NCBI GenBank assembly: GCA_039566865.1
Contig: CM076949.1
Location: 14,175,501-14,239,500, forward strand
DNA: 64,000 bases
From: Aurelia coerulea
Lineage: Eukaryota; Cnidaria; Scyphozoa; Semaeostomeae; Ulmaridae
Reading direction: 5' to 3'
Shown: one piece after another, positions 44,866-55,564 of the stretch
Numbering within the stretch: position 1 is the first letter of the stretch
Layout of the letters: every line of letters starts with the position of its first letter
Notes under the pieces: generated by a model
What the model saw: the letters and a program-made list of their open reading frames with translations, nothing else
Told to the model about the DNA's origin: nothing
The model's database searches: none
Made by a program: the position numbers and the translations under genes

Positions 44866-45507
44866 AATAAAATTAACCATATTCACGAACGGGCATTGCG
44901 AATAACTTACAAAGATATGAGAACAGATTTTGATACGATGTTACTGAGAGACAAGTCGGTCCCACTCCACATAAGGAATTTACAATTGCTAATGACTGAA
45001 GTCTTTAAGACAAAATTGAGCCTTAATCCCAGCTTCATGAAGGACATTTTCGCTGAATAACAAGTTTCTTATGGGTTAAGAGGCTGCCATAACCTATCCT
45101 TGCCACAAGCACGCACTACGTGCTATGGCTTAGAGACAATATCGTTCCTTGGGTGTAGATTATGGCAGGCACTTCCCAATGACCTAAAACAGTCAGATAC
45201 TCTCTCCAGTTTCAAAAGGAAAATCAAAACCTAGAGGGGAGAGGAATGTAATTGTAGAATATGCAGACCTTTCGTGGCACAGGTTGGGTTCTTGAGCTGA
45301 TATTAAATTTTCTGCTGTATTTACCGAAAAAAAAAAGTAAGAAAACATTGTAAATATTAAAAGCATTGTAAACATTTGTAAAATGTATCTGTATTTAATC
45401 ATTCAGAATTTTATTTATTTTTTACTTTTTTCTTACAAATTTTACTTTTTTAGATAGTAGGCTTGAATTAGCTCTTAGTTATAGCTATTGTATCTATATG
45501 TATATAT
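44866..45507 (+). pseudogene. LINE B, RT C-terminal part and 3' UTR (left portion)
   Basis: INHIHERALRITYKDMRTDF and HIRNLQLLMTEVFKTKLSLN, then an in-frame TAA at about 45058. The same frame continues QVSYGLRGCHNLSLPQARTT, FLGCRLWQALPNDLKQSDT and FKRKIKT to a stop near 45232. The 3' UTR follows to 45507, where the PLE is inserted. It is a 5'-truncated insertion in LINE A with ATTAC at 44861-44865 and 49398-49402. Confidence 0.75.
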
Positions 45508-45518
45508 GTCTTGTATGT

Positions 45519-45793
45519 ATAAAGATGAACAAAAATAAAGACGAGCAGGAATAGATATATATAAATTCTTTCTCAATTCCCAACTAGTTTCGACCGTGTG
45601 GTCATCATCAGGAGAATGAGTTATACTTTCTAATACAACAGTTTTATAAATTCTTTTTATAAATGTGACGTTAGATTAGTTGTTTCAAATTATGTATGAT
45701 TAAGAAAATGACAGGTCACAGGGGAACAATGTAATAACAAAAAAATGAACGTAATTCTGTTGCCTGTCCATCTGTTTAAAGATCTATAGTCTT
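45519..45793 (-). repeat. PLE pseudo-LTR (downstream copy)
   Basis: Identical in plan to 49027-49301 at an offset of 3508. Contains a hammerhead-like core on the minus strand at 45588-45611 (CTGATGA, GACC-ACAC-GGTC hairpin, GAAAC). The last ten bases overlap the end of ORF2. Confidence 0.9.
45588..45611 (-). ncRNA. Hammerhead-ribozyme-like core in PLE pseudo-LTR
   Basis: CTGATGA, one extra base, a 4-bp GACC/GGTC stem, then GAAAC: the conserved box sequences of a hammerhead around a short stem II. The pair closing stem II next to the core is U/C, so it is not canonical. PLEs are known to carry such motifs. The second pseudo-LTR has the same motif at 49096-49119 and the other PLE copy has it at 60746-60770. 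Confidence 0.4.
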
Positions 45794-48138
45794 ATATTTT
45801 CTGGGTGGTTAAGCTTGCCGTTTAGGCCATTTGGGGTGAGAGTTCTAAGACGTAATATCCAGTTGTCTTCATGTGATTCTAGTATGGACGTAATTTCATC
45901 CGATACGTTCTTTTCAATTTTTTCTATGATGGTAAATTTAGCATCTCTGGCAAAGTCGTGGTTTGATAAGCGAAAGTGTTGTTCGACAGGGAGTAGTTTA
46001 TCATAGTCTGTTGATTTGATTCTGTGCCTATAGTTGTTGAGTCTAAAGTTGAAGGGCCATTCAGATTTTCCGACATATTGTTTAGAGCAAAGTGTGCATT
46101 CTAATAGGTATATGACGTTTCTTCTTTTGCAGTTAGATTCGTGGTAGATTTTATAGGTTGTTTTAGTTACACAGCTCGTGAATGAGTTAGTAGATTTGAG
46201 ATGATTGCAGCATAGGCTGTTTTTAATATTACATGGTTGTTAAAATTTAACAGTTTTTGTAGTTGGTTTCGTACGGGTAACCTTGTTATTCGAAATGTTG
46301 TTGCTTCCTATCATTTCTTTAAGGTTCCTTGGTCGACGATAGGCTATCATACCAGGTTCTTGGAAAATTTCTTTTAAATTTGGTTTTAGTTTTAAAATGT
46401 CCCAGCGTTTCTGGATTATTTGGGCCATTGGGGGTAGGGTATTGTTGAATGTTGTTACAAGGGGGATACGATTAGATTTCTCTGTATTTGTTAATTTTAG
46501 GGTATCTTTTCTTGGGATATCAATAGCTTTTTTTATCTGGTTATCAACTAAAGTTGGAGAGTAGCCACGTGCTATGAATTGTTGTTTTAATTTGTCACTG
46601 TGTTTATTCAATTCGTTATTATCAGAGCAGATCCTTCGTAGTCTTAGGGCTTGGGAGTAGGGTAGGCTTTCTTTAAGATGTTTAGGGTGGGAAGATTTAA
46701 AATGTAGGTAGTTGTGGGTATCTGTAGGTTTTGTGTAAAGCGTTGTTTGTAATTGTCTGTTTTCATCAATGTATATTAAGGTGTCCAAAAATGCGACTGA
46801 TTGTGTTGATTTTTCGTGGTCAAATTTAATGGAATCATGTTTCGTATTAAGGTCTCTCAGAAATTCATCGAGTTTTGTTTCACCACCTGTGTATATAAGG
46901 AAAATGTCGTCAATGTATCTGGCGTAAAAGAGGCAATCATTGTTAATTTCTGGATAGATGTGGGTTTCTTCAAAATGTCCCATACAAATGGTGGCATATG
47001 ATGGAGCAGCTACAGTGCCCATGGCACAACCTTTTATTTGGAGAATATGTTTTCCATTAAAGTTAAAGTTGTTTAGTGTTAATATGTGGTTCATTAGGGT
47101 TGCTATTACTTCTGTAGGTGGTTCTTTTGATACTCTGTTATCAAGGCATTCTTTTAGGGCTGATATTCCGTCGTTGTGCTTTATGTTTGAGTATAAGGAC
47201 CTGACGTCCATTGTAACTAGAATTGCGTTATGTGGTATTCTTTTGATGGGCTTTATTTTGTTTATGAGGTCTGTTGTATCTCGTATATAGGACTTAACTT
47301 TCTTAGCAAGGGGCTGTATGAAGTTATCAACGTATTTTGATAATTTAGTGGTGTGGCAGTTAACTGAGGAAATTACTGGCCGTCCAGGGTTGTTCTTTTT
47401 GTGTATTTTTGGAAGTAAATAGAAGCGAGCAGGTTTGACATTTATTGGTTTTAGTATATCCGATGTTTCTTTGTCAATGATATTATTTGAAAGCATTTCG
47501 TTAAGTGAGTTTATTATTATTTTCTGGTAATCTTCAAAGGGGTCAACTGTGAGTTCTTGGTAAAATTCTGTGTTGTTTAGTTGGCTATTGGCCTCTAGGA
47601 GGTACTCTTCGATACCCCAGATAACTATTGCTCCACCTTTATCGGCTCTAGTTATGACTAAGTCATCTCTTTCTGTGAGAGTCTTGAGGGCTTCACGTTG
47701 CTTTTTTGTCAGGTTATCATGTGGTAAGTTTCGTTTTTCGTGGTTTTTAATGTCCTCTTTGACTGCAATTTCAAACGTTTGGATAGTTGTATCTATGTTT
47801 TTTGGCGTAAATGAAGTGTTTCTTTCTTTGAGTGATTGTAAAATGGTTGGTTCATACTTGGATATTCCAAAATAGGCTCTTAATCTTATTCTTCTAAAAA
47901 ATGATTTTAAGTCGTTTTCTAATGTGTGTTTATCAAAATGTGGTGGGCGGGGGCAGAAGTTGAGGCCTTTACTTAACAATTTAAATACATCTACAGTAAA
48001 TTTATTTTTGCTTAAATTAATTATTCGTCCATCTGGGTCATCTTTAAGTCTATGAGTCTTTCGAAGTTGTTTCTTAAAAGTTCGAAAGCTTGCATTGTGG
48101 TGGTAAGCAGATCTTGCATGCCCCCTTCCAAGTTTTTT
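45784..48138 (-). pseudogene. PLE ORF2: reverse transcriptase with GIY-YIG endonuclease, one internal stop
   Basis: Open from the ORF1 overlap (48138) to 46240. Key blocks: VITRADKGGAIVIW (the PLE DKG motif), ARFYLLPKIHKKNNPGRPVI, AILVTMDVRSLYSNIKHNDG (catalytic D), GCAMGTVAAPSYA, and FYARYIDDIFLIYTGG (catalytic YIDD). The stop TAA at 46240-46242 replaces TGC, which the second copy has. The frame continues without other damage through CNIKNSLCC, VIYLLECTLCSKQYVGKS (GIY-YIG core) and HEDNWILRLRTLTPNGLN to the true stop at 45784-45786. The stop removes only the endonuclease. No AUG occurs before the DKG motif, so initiation probably depends on ORF1. No other defect seen. Confidence 0.9.
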
Positions 48139-49022
48139 GATCGGGGGCTTACCTCGTTTTTTGAGTTGTTGTATGCGTTTGTGTTTCTTGATGGTTGAAA
48201 TTGTGTTATTGGAGTTGGATTTTGAATCTGTGTTCTTGTTGTCGTTGGATATCTTCTAGGGTCATAGTTACTTGTTGTTTCTGGGCTACGTGGTGTTGTT
48301 CTCTTGTTCTGTGTTGGTTTGAGGATGTCTGCGTATGTGCGTGGTTTTGTTTGTGTTGGTGCTTCCTTTGGTGTTGCAGATTCATCTCCCGGATGTTGCT
48401 GTCTTGTTTGTGGGTAGGATTTTTGTGCAATTTTCTCTTTGGTGATTGTTTGTTTTTCTCTTGGTGTTCTTTGTCTTGTTTGTCGTGAGGTGAGGTTCCA
48501 TCTTAGGTGTCTGTGCTTTGTTGTCTTAATTCGTTGTAGTTCCTTGATCTTTTGTTCGTTGTATTTGGTTATTGTGGTCTTTATCTCGTTATATTCTTCG
48601 GGTTCAGCTTGATTTTTTATTTCATCTTCGAGAACTTTGATTTCAGTTTTCGTCTCGGTAACCGTTTTTTCGCAAAATTTGACTGTGTCTTTCATGAGGT
48701 CCAGCGAGAACTTTTGAATTTTATCGTACCAAGTGGATAGGAATGCTTCATTGTGATTGCCAATTGAGGGGTCTAGCTCTATTTTGAAGTTTGTAGGAAT
48801 CAGTTTGTCTTTAATGCATGCCATTAAGTATTCTTGGTGAGATTCGAAGCGGGCAACTTTATCGATATTGCGATTGAGTTTGATTGCTAGGAATTCTGTT
48901 TCCTCGTGTGGAGTAGATTCTACCGAAATCACGGTTGTTGCACTTGGGGTCGATGTAGATAATTCAATTTCCGATGTTGTCCTTGGTGGAACCTGTGTTC
49001 CTTTTCCACGTCTTGATCCCAT
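48021..49022 (-). CDS. PLE ORF1, basic protein with coiled-coil-like region, 333 aa
   Basis: Start chosen at ATG 49020-49022 (MGSRRGKGTQVPPRTTSEIE). An upstream in-frame ATG lies in the pseudo-LTR and would add a hydrophobic 23-residue leader that is not expected. Residues about 60-190 are charged and helical (KDTVKFCEKTVTETKTEIKV, EIKNQAEPEEYNEIK), suggesting a coiled coil. About 200-310 is basic, rich in Q, T, P and R, likely nucleic-acid binding. No zinc knuckle is seen. It ends KMTQMDE. An upstream ORF is not found in all PLEs. Role inferred: RNA binding or particle formation. Its 3' part contains two A-AAA-AAC heptamers in the frame needed for a -1 shift into ORF2. Confidence 0.8.
   Translation of the reverse strand: MGSRRGKGTQVPPRTTSEIELSTSTPSATTVISVESTPHEETEFLAIKLNRNIDKVARFESHQEYLMACIKDKLIPTNFKIELDPSIGNHNEAFLSTWYDKIQKFSLDLMKDTVKFCEKTVTETKTEIKVLEDEIKNQAEPEEYNEIKTTITKYNEQKIKELQRIKTTKHRHLRWNLTSRQTRQRTPREKQTITKEKIAQKSYPQTRQQHPGDESATPKEAPTQTKPRTYADILKPTQNKRTTPRSPETTSNYDPRRYPTTTRTQIQNPTPITQFQPSRNTNAYNNSKNEVSPRSKNLEGGMQDLLTTTMQAFELLRNNFERLIDLKMTQMDE
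48132..48162 (-). promoter_or_regulatory. Two candidate -1 frameshift heptamers between PLE ORF1 and ORF2
   Basis: A-AAA-AAC occurs at 48162-48156 and again at 48138-48132, both in phase with ORF1 codons (TCA AAA AAC). A -1 slip at either enters the ORF2 frame, which stays open through to 46240. No downstream pseudoknot was worked out. Confidence 0.55.
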
Positions 49023-49026
49023 AATT

Positions 49027-49301
49027 ATAAAGATGAACAAAAATAAAGACGAGCAGGAATAGATATATATAAATTCTTTCTCAATTCCCAACTAGTTTCG
49101 ACCGTGTGGTCATCATCAGGAGAATGAGTTATACTTTCTAATACAACAGTTTTATAAATTCTTTTTATAAATGTGACGTTAGATTAGTTGTTTCAAATTA
49201 TGTATGATTAAGAAAATGACAGGTCACAGGGGAACAATGTAATAACAAAAAAATGAACGTAATTCTGTTGCCTGTCCATCTGTTTAAAGATCTATAGTCT
49301 T
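49027..49301 (-). repeat. PLE pseudo-LTR (upstream copy)
   Basis: Direct repeat of 45519-45793. Sits just upstream of the ORF1 start at 49022, so it would supply the promoter and leader. Hammerhead-like core at 49096-49119. Confidence 0.9.
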
Positions 49302-49312
49302 GTCTTGTATGT

Positions 49313-49397
49313 CTTGTATACACACAGGTCTTGTATGTATATATATATATATATATGTAGGCCTACTTTAAATAAATTGATAATAATAATAATAATA
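49313..49397 (+). mobile_element. LINE B 3' end (right portion)
   Basis: Resumes the LINE B 3' UTR after the PLE: TGTATATATATATATATATA, GGCCTACTTTAAATAAATTG, then (ATA)n. Followed by the right ATTAC duplication at 49398-49402. Confidence 0.7.
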
Positions 49398-49402
49398 ATT
49401 AC

Positions 49403-49752
49403 ACGCGAGGCCCCATTCCACCGCTGCATGAAACAAACTATATTTTTTGAAACTAGCCAGTAGTAGGGCAAATAAGGGCAAGAACGGAAAAATTCAGGTC
49501 TAATTTTATCCTAACTGCTCATTTAAGTGGAATAAACTTTATCCTGTGTTGAGGGCATCCACGTCTGTCGGCATTTTCAAAAAGAACTTATTTTCGCAAA
49601 TTAGACCTCCTGCCAACTCCGTTTATGGTATTCACAATCCAAAAGGGATTGCGTACTTAACTCAGTTGAGGGTTGGGCTGAGCAAACTAAATTTTCACAA
49701 ATTCAAGCACAATTTTAAAGACACAATCAACCCAATGTGCCCAATTAACGAT
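49403..49752 (+). pseudogene. LINE A, RT C-terminal region
   Basis: Continues LINE A: TRGPIPPLHETNY, then after frameshifts VGQIRARTEKFRSNF, and from 49531 WNKLYPVLRASTSVGIFKKN, SVYGIHNPKGIAYLTQLRVG and LSKLNFHKFKHNFKDTINPM, then CPIND. Cut at GAT (49750-49752) by a foldback element. Confidence 0.75.
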
Positions 49753-50751
49753 TAGGCCTTTATCTGTGAGGCGCTATCGTGTCACCTCTGTAATACACAT
49801 CTCTAATCTAAAATAAAACGGTGGATTCTGATGCATTTTGAGGTGCTGAACACGAATAAAAAAAGTTCACACCTCTAGGGGGCGCAGTTTTTTCAAAAAC
49901 CGGGGGCCTAAGTTTTGATGACGTCACAATAGCCTTTGGCGAACAAAATTGTGATAATTGAATTTGAATTGTTTAGCCCCCAAGAGATCAATCTGATGAA
50001 ATGTTTTGTATTAGAAACATATGTTCCAGCTCTTATAATTCCTGATCTACGAGCCCTTAAAGTTTGCAAAAATTGCTGACTCAGCTTTTTTTCGTAATTT
50101 TTATTTTCGGTTACATACATCTAATTTTTACTTGCAAAATGTCATTCGATTCATCTCAACGAGCTCTATAAGATAGCGCTAATTGTATATGTGTATACTG
50201 TTCTGATTTCGTTTCACAGATGGAACAAATTTCCTTTGTTCCATGTATGTTCATTCACTAAGGAAATTTGTTCCATCTGTGAAACAAAATCAGGACAGTA
50301 TACACAGATAAAATTAGCGCTATCTTATAGAGCTCGTTGAGATGAATCGAATGACATTTTGCAAGTAAAAATTGGATGTATGTAACCGAAAATAAAAATT
50401 ACGAAAAAAAGCTGAGTCAGCAATTTTTGAAAACTTTAAGGGCTGGTAGATCAAAAATTATAAGAGCTGGAAAATATGTTTCTAATACAAAATATTTCCT
50501 CAGATTGATTTCTTGGGGGCTAAACAATTAAAATTCAATTATCACACATTTTTTCACAAAAGACTATTGTGACGTCATCAAAACTAGGCCCCCGTTTTTT
50601 AAAAAAACTGCGCCCCCTAGAGGTGTGAACTGTTTATATTCGTGTTCAGCACCTCGAAATGCATCAGAATCAACCGTTTTATTTTAGATTAGAGATGTGT
50701 ATTACAGAACTCCGTTTTTAAGAGCCTTTTGATGCTATAGATAAAGGCCTA
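49753..50751. mobile_element. Foldback element TAGGCCTTTATC, 999 bp, 3-bp TSD
   Basis: Ends TAGGCCTTTATCT and its inverse AGATAAAGGCCTA, flanked by GAT on both sides. Arms of about 450 bp fold on each other (for example GAGATGAATCGAATGACATT at 50339 has its partner near 50140). Centre near 50245. No transposase. Removing it with one GAT restores the LINE A frame. A 3-bp duplication is compatible with PIF/Harbinger-type elements, but GAT is not their usual target, so the class is open. Confidence 0.8.
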
Positions 50752-50754
50752 GAT

Positions 50755-51406
50755 GGCATTGAGGACACGAAACACTTTTTGCTGCTCTGCGATTCTTTCA
50801 CAATGTACAGACGAAGTCTTCTCGCTGGTGCAAATGATGTGCTCCGAATGTACGGATATTCTAAAGCCCCGGGCAACAATATTTGCAGCTTTTACTATAC
50901 GGAGATGAAAGTCTGCCTTCGGAAGCAAATGCATTAATCTTGAATTTAACAATTAAGTTTATTTTGGAAACAGAACGCCTTAATTAACTTGTCCATTTTC
51001 TTATGAATACCCTCCGTATCACATCCTTCCATCTGTTTAATGTCCCTTTTTAGTTTAAATAGCTAGTAGATTGGGGTAGCTTGCAACCAAGTAAGACATC
51101 TTGCAAGCCATGATGTCTTGGTCTAAAGTTTAGGCTCTTCATTAAATTCAAATTATTTGGCTGCAGGCTGTCCTGACTTGTATCTTAGTTTAATGTTTGT
51201 ATGCTGTTCGTTCTGCTCTTTGACCCCTTTACGCACTGCTCTGGTATTGTCCTTGTTTTTTGTTTCATGTTATGGCCTTGGGGTAGTCGTGCCACTTCGC
51301 TCCTCTTGGTATCGTCTCGGTAGTGTCGTATAGTTGTAATTAGAGAGTATAATAGGAGGTATCATTGTATTGTAAATTTTTATCTTGAATATATATATAA
51401 AAAAAA
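50755..51406 (+). pseudogene. LINE A C-terminus, 3' UTR and poly(A)
   Basis: GIEDTKHFLLLCDSF, then YRRSLLAGANDVLRMYG and a stop near 50936. An AT-rich 3' UTR follows and ends TGTAAATTTTTATCTTGAAT and an A run at about 51397-51406. LINE A thus ends with poly(A). Confidence 0.65.
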
Positions 51407-51408
51407 AG

Positions 51409-52221
51409 TATACAGTACAGGCCATGTATACATTGACACCACAAGACCTCTCAATGATCCGCAAGAATTTTCCACATAAATTCTTTCAAGAATTTTCGAG
51501 GAGTGTGAAAAAATTTGGCAATGCATTGATCTCTATAAAACTTTTAACAGAACATTACCAATGTACACTGACCTGTGTTGTAAATTTATGAAGCCAAAAG
51601 ATGAGACAAGTAAGCAGAAAAATACACAGTATTTATGTTTGAGACATTATCATATCAAGACATGATATTGGTGTTTTAAACAAGCTAAATGGTGATAGTT
51701 TATATCGGAAACAGCATTTTTAAGTTCTCTTCAACAAAAGCCACATACCCCCTTATTGTGCTTTCACAAGACAATTACGGGAATTTTGTTCAGCTGCAAT
51801 GAGCATGTGGGCCAATACACAAAAAGGCCGATAAGCGAGCATCAATTACAGCTGCTTTCTCCTGATAATGCAGCAACCATTTTATAGATCCAAGCAGCAC
51901 TTCTTCAGGATTAATTGATGTGGGATTCCTTTATTAACATAGTTCTTTGCTAAGAGTTCCCATTGATGGTTTCATAGGCTGATGATCATTTGGTAGAACA
52001 GACGTATTCTTTTGTCGGATAACCTAAGACAATAATAGAGAAGAGTCATTATTAAAGGTTAGCCCATCTTGACATACTGTAATTAAATCCAGAAGAACTG
52101 AGGAAAAGCATACATAAGAATACTGCAATGACAGAAAAAACACACAGAAAATTTCATATGGTGTTTTGAAAAAGGCATTTAAAAGGCACAACCCTGTAAT
52201 CCTTTAAACTTCATTTTCAGA
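51409..52221 (+). other. Possible degenerate coding segment, otherwise unassigned
   Basis: Two overlapping coding-like frames lie in 51421-51655: MYTLTPQDLSMIRKNFPHKF in one, and EECEKIWQCIDLYKTFNRTL with YTDLCCKFMKPKDETS in another. A GTAAGC donor-like site is near 51609. A frameshifted gene fragment is possible. I recognise no family. 51660-52200 shows nothing. Confidence 0.2.
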
Positions 52222-52620
52222 GGCAAAAGTACCATGGGAAGGATCCTTGTCTCTGCCCCTTGCGCAAGTGCACAGTACACCAGTTTTCAACAAGATCAAT
52301 TCAGGTTTGCAAATCTGTCGTTCAAAGTGTGCCAAAAATGTCTTATGTAAATTCTCCAATGTGGAATTGCCAAAATACTCTCCATGGCAGCTTGGCCTAC
52401 CTAGTCCAAATTATGTGCCATTTGCACCAGTTACTCTTCTCTTGCCGTTCAAGTTTGTGGTTGTCTTTAGATTATACAGTTGTAGGTATATGCTCATTAC
52501 TCACAGCAGCCTACATTTTAACACTTTGTCTAGACAAGCTGACATTGAGCACAAATACATTGGTCTATTCCATTTTTTTATCCGTTCAGGTGGCATGGAA
52601 GGCAAATTTCAGGGGTGAAA
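52222..52620 (+). other. Possible exon, unassigned
   Basis: Follows a good acceptor (TTCATTTTCAG ending at 52221). One frame is open for about 130 codons (QICRSKCAKNVLCKFSNVEL, PKYSPWQLGLPSPNY). An overlapping frame is open too, so coding is uncertain. No domain is recognised. Confidence 0.2.
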
Positions 52621-53311
52621 TTACATATAATTTCCAGGGTACTTATCCAAGACTCCAGGGACTCCAGCCAGTAGCCAGTAACACATCCTCTGGATTCCAT
52701 CATCCTCATAGCAAACACCCTTCATTTTCCAGGGCTAAACTTTGTCTGTGAAATGTGCCTTCCATAAACCTATATAAATTAGAAAATGGAATAGCCCATG
52801 ATTATTGGGAGGTCAGTGAGTGAAGAATAACAAATCGAACTTACTTGTTTCCAGTATACTGATACAAATGTCCTTTCTATAGTGTAAATATGACTTGCTG
52901 CATATTAGATGATGGGCAATAAGCTTTATTAACATCACGGGAGCGCCGATTGACGATGGTGGTTGTCAAACAGAACAGTGAAGTTTAGGCCCAACTTCGT
53001 TGCGATGATTAGAGCGGCAGCTTGACAAAATATCCGTGATCTTTAAATCCATGGGCAGTTTGGCAAGTATGTTCCGTCTGTCTGTAAATGTTCTAATGGC
53101 TGAACGCGTGACAGTATCGTCAAACTTATTTGCAATCCGCATTCGCAGTCAGTTGCCTTCTTCAGTCACGCAACCAAATTAATGTTCTGTGTTTTACATC
53201 GAAGCTTATCACAAGTGCTCGCTATTGTTTCACTGTGACCTTTTGCACTTACGCAGATATGAATACTGGCTCCTGATTGGTCAATATGGGCACATCAGAA
53301 CGAGGAGAGGG
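52621..53311. other. Unassigned region
   Basis: No coding frame with family signal, repeat or RNA gene seen. Confidence 0.4.
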
Positions 53312-53372
53312 GCGCACTGTACCAGACTCTCTGCTTTTATGTTAGAGGGTATTGTACCCAGGGTATCGAAAA
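53312..53372. mobile_element. Hairpin of the CCTGGGTACCAGA family, inverse copy
   Basis: GCGCACTGTACCAGACTCTC, then TTTATGTTAGAG and TACCCAGGGTA: the inverse of 30789-30842 with point differences. Confidence 0.55.
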
Positions 53373-53469
53373 CGCAAAATCTTGAAACTTGTCATGTGCG
53401 TAGCACATCAAGAGCTGAACAAAAAAATGAAGTCTTTTTTAGTTACGCCAGGTAACATTCTGATTTTCA

Positions 53470-54600
53470 ATGTGCCCTGCTTAAAAACCTAACTAACCTA
53501 ATTACATGAATAAATTACAAAGCAACCTATATTACAAAGAAAAATAAAAATTTATATACAATATGTTCTGGTTAGAAAAGATAAAGTTTGATGCTGTACG
53601 AGAACTTTCACACCCTTTGATTCTTCAAAGCTTGCTTCAGCAAATTTTTGAAAGTGGCCAGTGAAGGGGCATTTCTTATTTCTGTGTTAAGTTTATTCCA
53701 CACAGTTACACCTCGATATGAGAAACTACGTTGCCCGTAAGTGGTTGTAAAGCGAGGTATTCTGAGATCCGTGTCGGTATTACGGAGAGACCGTGAATTG
53801 TTTTCCGACATTTTTGTAAAAATTAGCTGCATATATTCAGGAGCTAAACCATGGAGAGACTTGTAAACCATAGTTGCAATTTCAAATTCTATCATTTCTT
53901 TTATAGTTAACCACCCTAGCCTTCCAATCAAAGGAAGAGATGATGCATCATATGAGTAACAATTCGTGCGGCACGGCTTTGTAGCTTTTGCAGCTTATCG
54001 AGCAGGGTTTCTCCACAACAACCCCACACCGAGCAGCAGTTTCTGAAATTTGGTTCAACTATACTTGTAAACATGTTTTTTACTATTTCCAATGGGAGAT
54101 ATCTTTTAGCACATTTAATCATGCCCATTGCTCTGGAAATCTTACCTACAGCAAAAGTTATGTGTTCTCTACTTAAGCTTTGAATCAATCTGAACACAAA
54201 GATACTTATTTGATCCAATTGGTTGTCTAGGTTGTCCTCATTTATTTGGAGATTGATCTCAGGATATCTATTGTCCAGATGATGTTTCTTCAAATTACTC
54301 GAGAAACCAAGGATCATACTTTGCGTTTTGGCTACATTAAGGGAAAGTTTATTACCTTCCAACCAAAGCTGAAGCCTCTTAAGGTCTGAATGAACTGCTT
54401 CATATATCTCGGCTATAGATTTTGATGAGTACGAAATGCTTGTGTCGTCAGCATACATGGTCACTTTTGTGCTTTGCAACGCACAGGGCAAATCATTTAT
54501 GTATATCAAAAACAGTAGTGGACCGAGACACGAACCTTGCGGTACGCCACAGTTAATCTTTTCCTGCATTTGCTGTAGATTGTATTAGCACTTACTGAAT
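53470..54600 (-). pseudogene. LINE RT (CR1/L2-like), 5'-truncated
   Basis: Read leftward: INCGVPQGSCLGPLLFLIYI, VTMYADDTSISYSSKSIAEI (catalytic YADD), NKLSLNVAKTQSMILGFSS, IVEPNFRNCCSVWGCCGETL and LQSRAARIVTH. A frameshift near 53930 follows, then IGRLGWLTIKEMIEFEIATM, RSFSYRGVTVWNKLNTEIRN and a stop at 53608. An indel near 54180 weakens the thumb. Same lineage as 20885-22258. The 3' UTR runs to about 53470. Confidence 0.8.
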
Positions 54601-55560
54601 TTTTGCACAGACATCTCTCAGAAATGGATCGTGTTTTCCCCCTGAAATGAATTTAATTTTTCTGAAAAGTATATTTTTAATTATGAAAACGATAAAACTA
54701 AAAATCAGAACGTTTCAACGTTGTAAGTGCACTTGGTAAAAATCCATAGAAGAAAAGCCTCTAGGGGATCTGATTGACCCCCTTCCCTAGGCTTGACAGT
54801 GTTAAATATCAAAAACGATAATTTTTCCAATAGTTTCTCCGAACTCTGGTAGTGTCATCTGTCACGTGACAACCGTTGTTCAAAAATTCCTATCATTCTA
54901 ACTCATCTTAGAATGTTTACGACAGGCTGTTTAACAGCAGGATCATATTCAATTTTGCATAGTAGGGGAGACCGGGGTCAATGGTAACACGTTTTGGAAA
55001 ATCAGCCATATCGTCTAAATAATGATTAATTGCGCTCTTGGAGGCAGATAATATTGTAGTTGCATTTCCGTACTTGAATTTTAGCATCAAATTGACTTAA
55101 ACTTTTGCAGTTATGAGTTATGCCAGGAAACACATTTGGGAGTAATTAATGACCAAATAACTCAAGAATATTGACCAGGCAGCCTGCTGAACGCAACATT
55201 CTTGGTTTAAAACGACTTAATCACTTTTGAGAAGCAAAATAACTGATGGACGCAAGTCATAGCTTGCAGCACTTGTGTTCCACACCACCATTTCTAGCAA
55301 CCCTAGCTATGCTCAATAGTCATGGTTATCACAAAATCGAATTCATGACTATCTGTTTCACTTGTGAACATCAGAAAACCTGGCTAGGTTTGTCTTTTCA
55401 ATCGATTTCTTTGACTTTAACATAATGGAGAATAATGAATCCTCTGCTATTGAGGCAGCCAATAAGTTTGTCTTTCTTGCTCTATAAGTCAGCAGCTACT
55501 TAACATATTTATTCAAACTCGGTGTCAATCTTTAAATTAAAGTCTCTTCTATTAAAAATC
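54601..55560. other. Unassigned, with one element-end motif
   Basis: GTAGGGGAGACCGGGGTCAA at about 54962 resembles a DNA-transposon terminus, but I found no inverse partner. Otherwise AT-rich with no genes. Confidence 0.4.
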
Positions 55561-55564
55561 TTAA

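Larger units (their letters stand above)
45508..49312 (-). mobile_element. Penelope-like element (PLE), near complete
   Basis: Minus-strand element bounded by 275-bp direct repeats (pseudo-LTRs) at 45519-45793 and 49027-49301. An 11-bp target duplication, GTCTTGTATGT, lies at 45508-45518 and 49302-49312. It encodes ORF1, then ORF2 with RT and a C-terminal GIY-YIG endonuclease, the standard order for endonuclease-containing PLEs. It lies inside the 3' UTR of LINE B. Confidence 0.9.

Noticed and set aside
46816..47875. Plus-strand frames opposite PLE ORF2
   Set aside because: Antisense shadows of RT.
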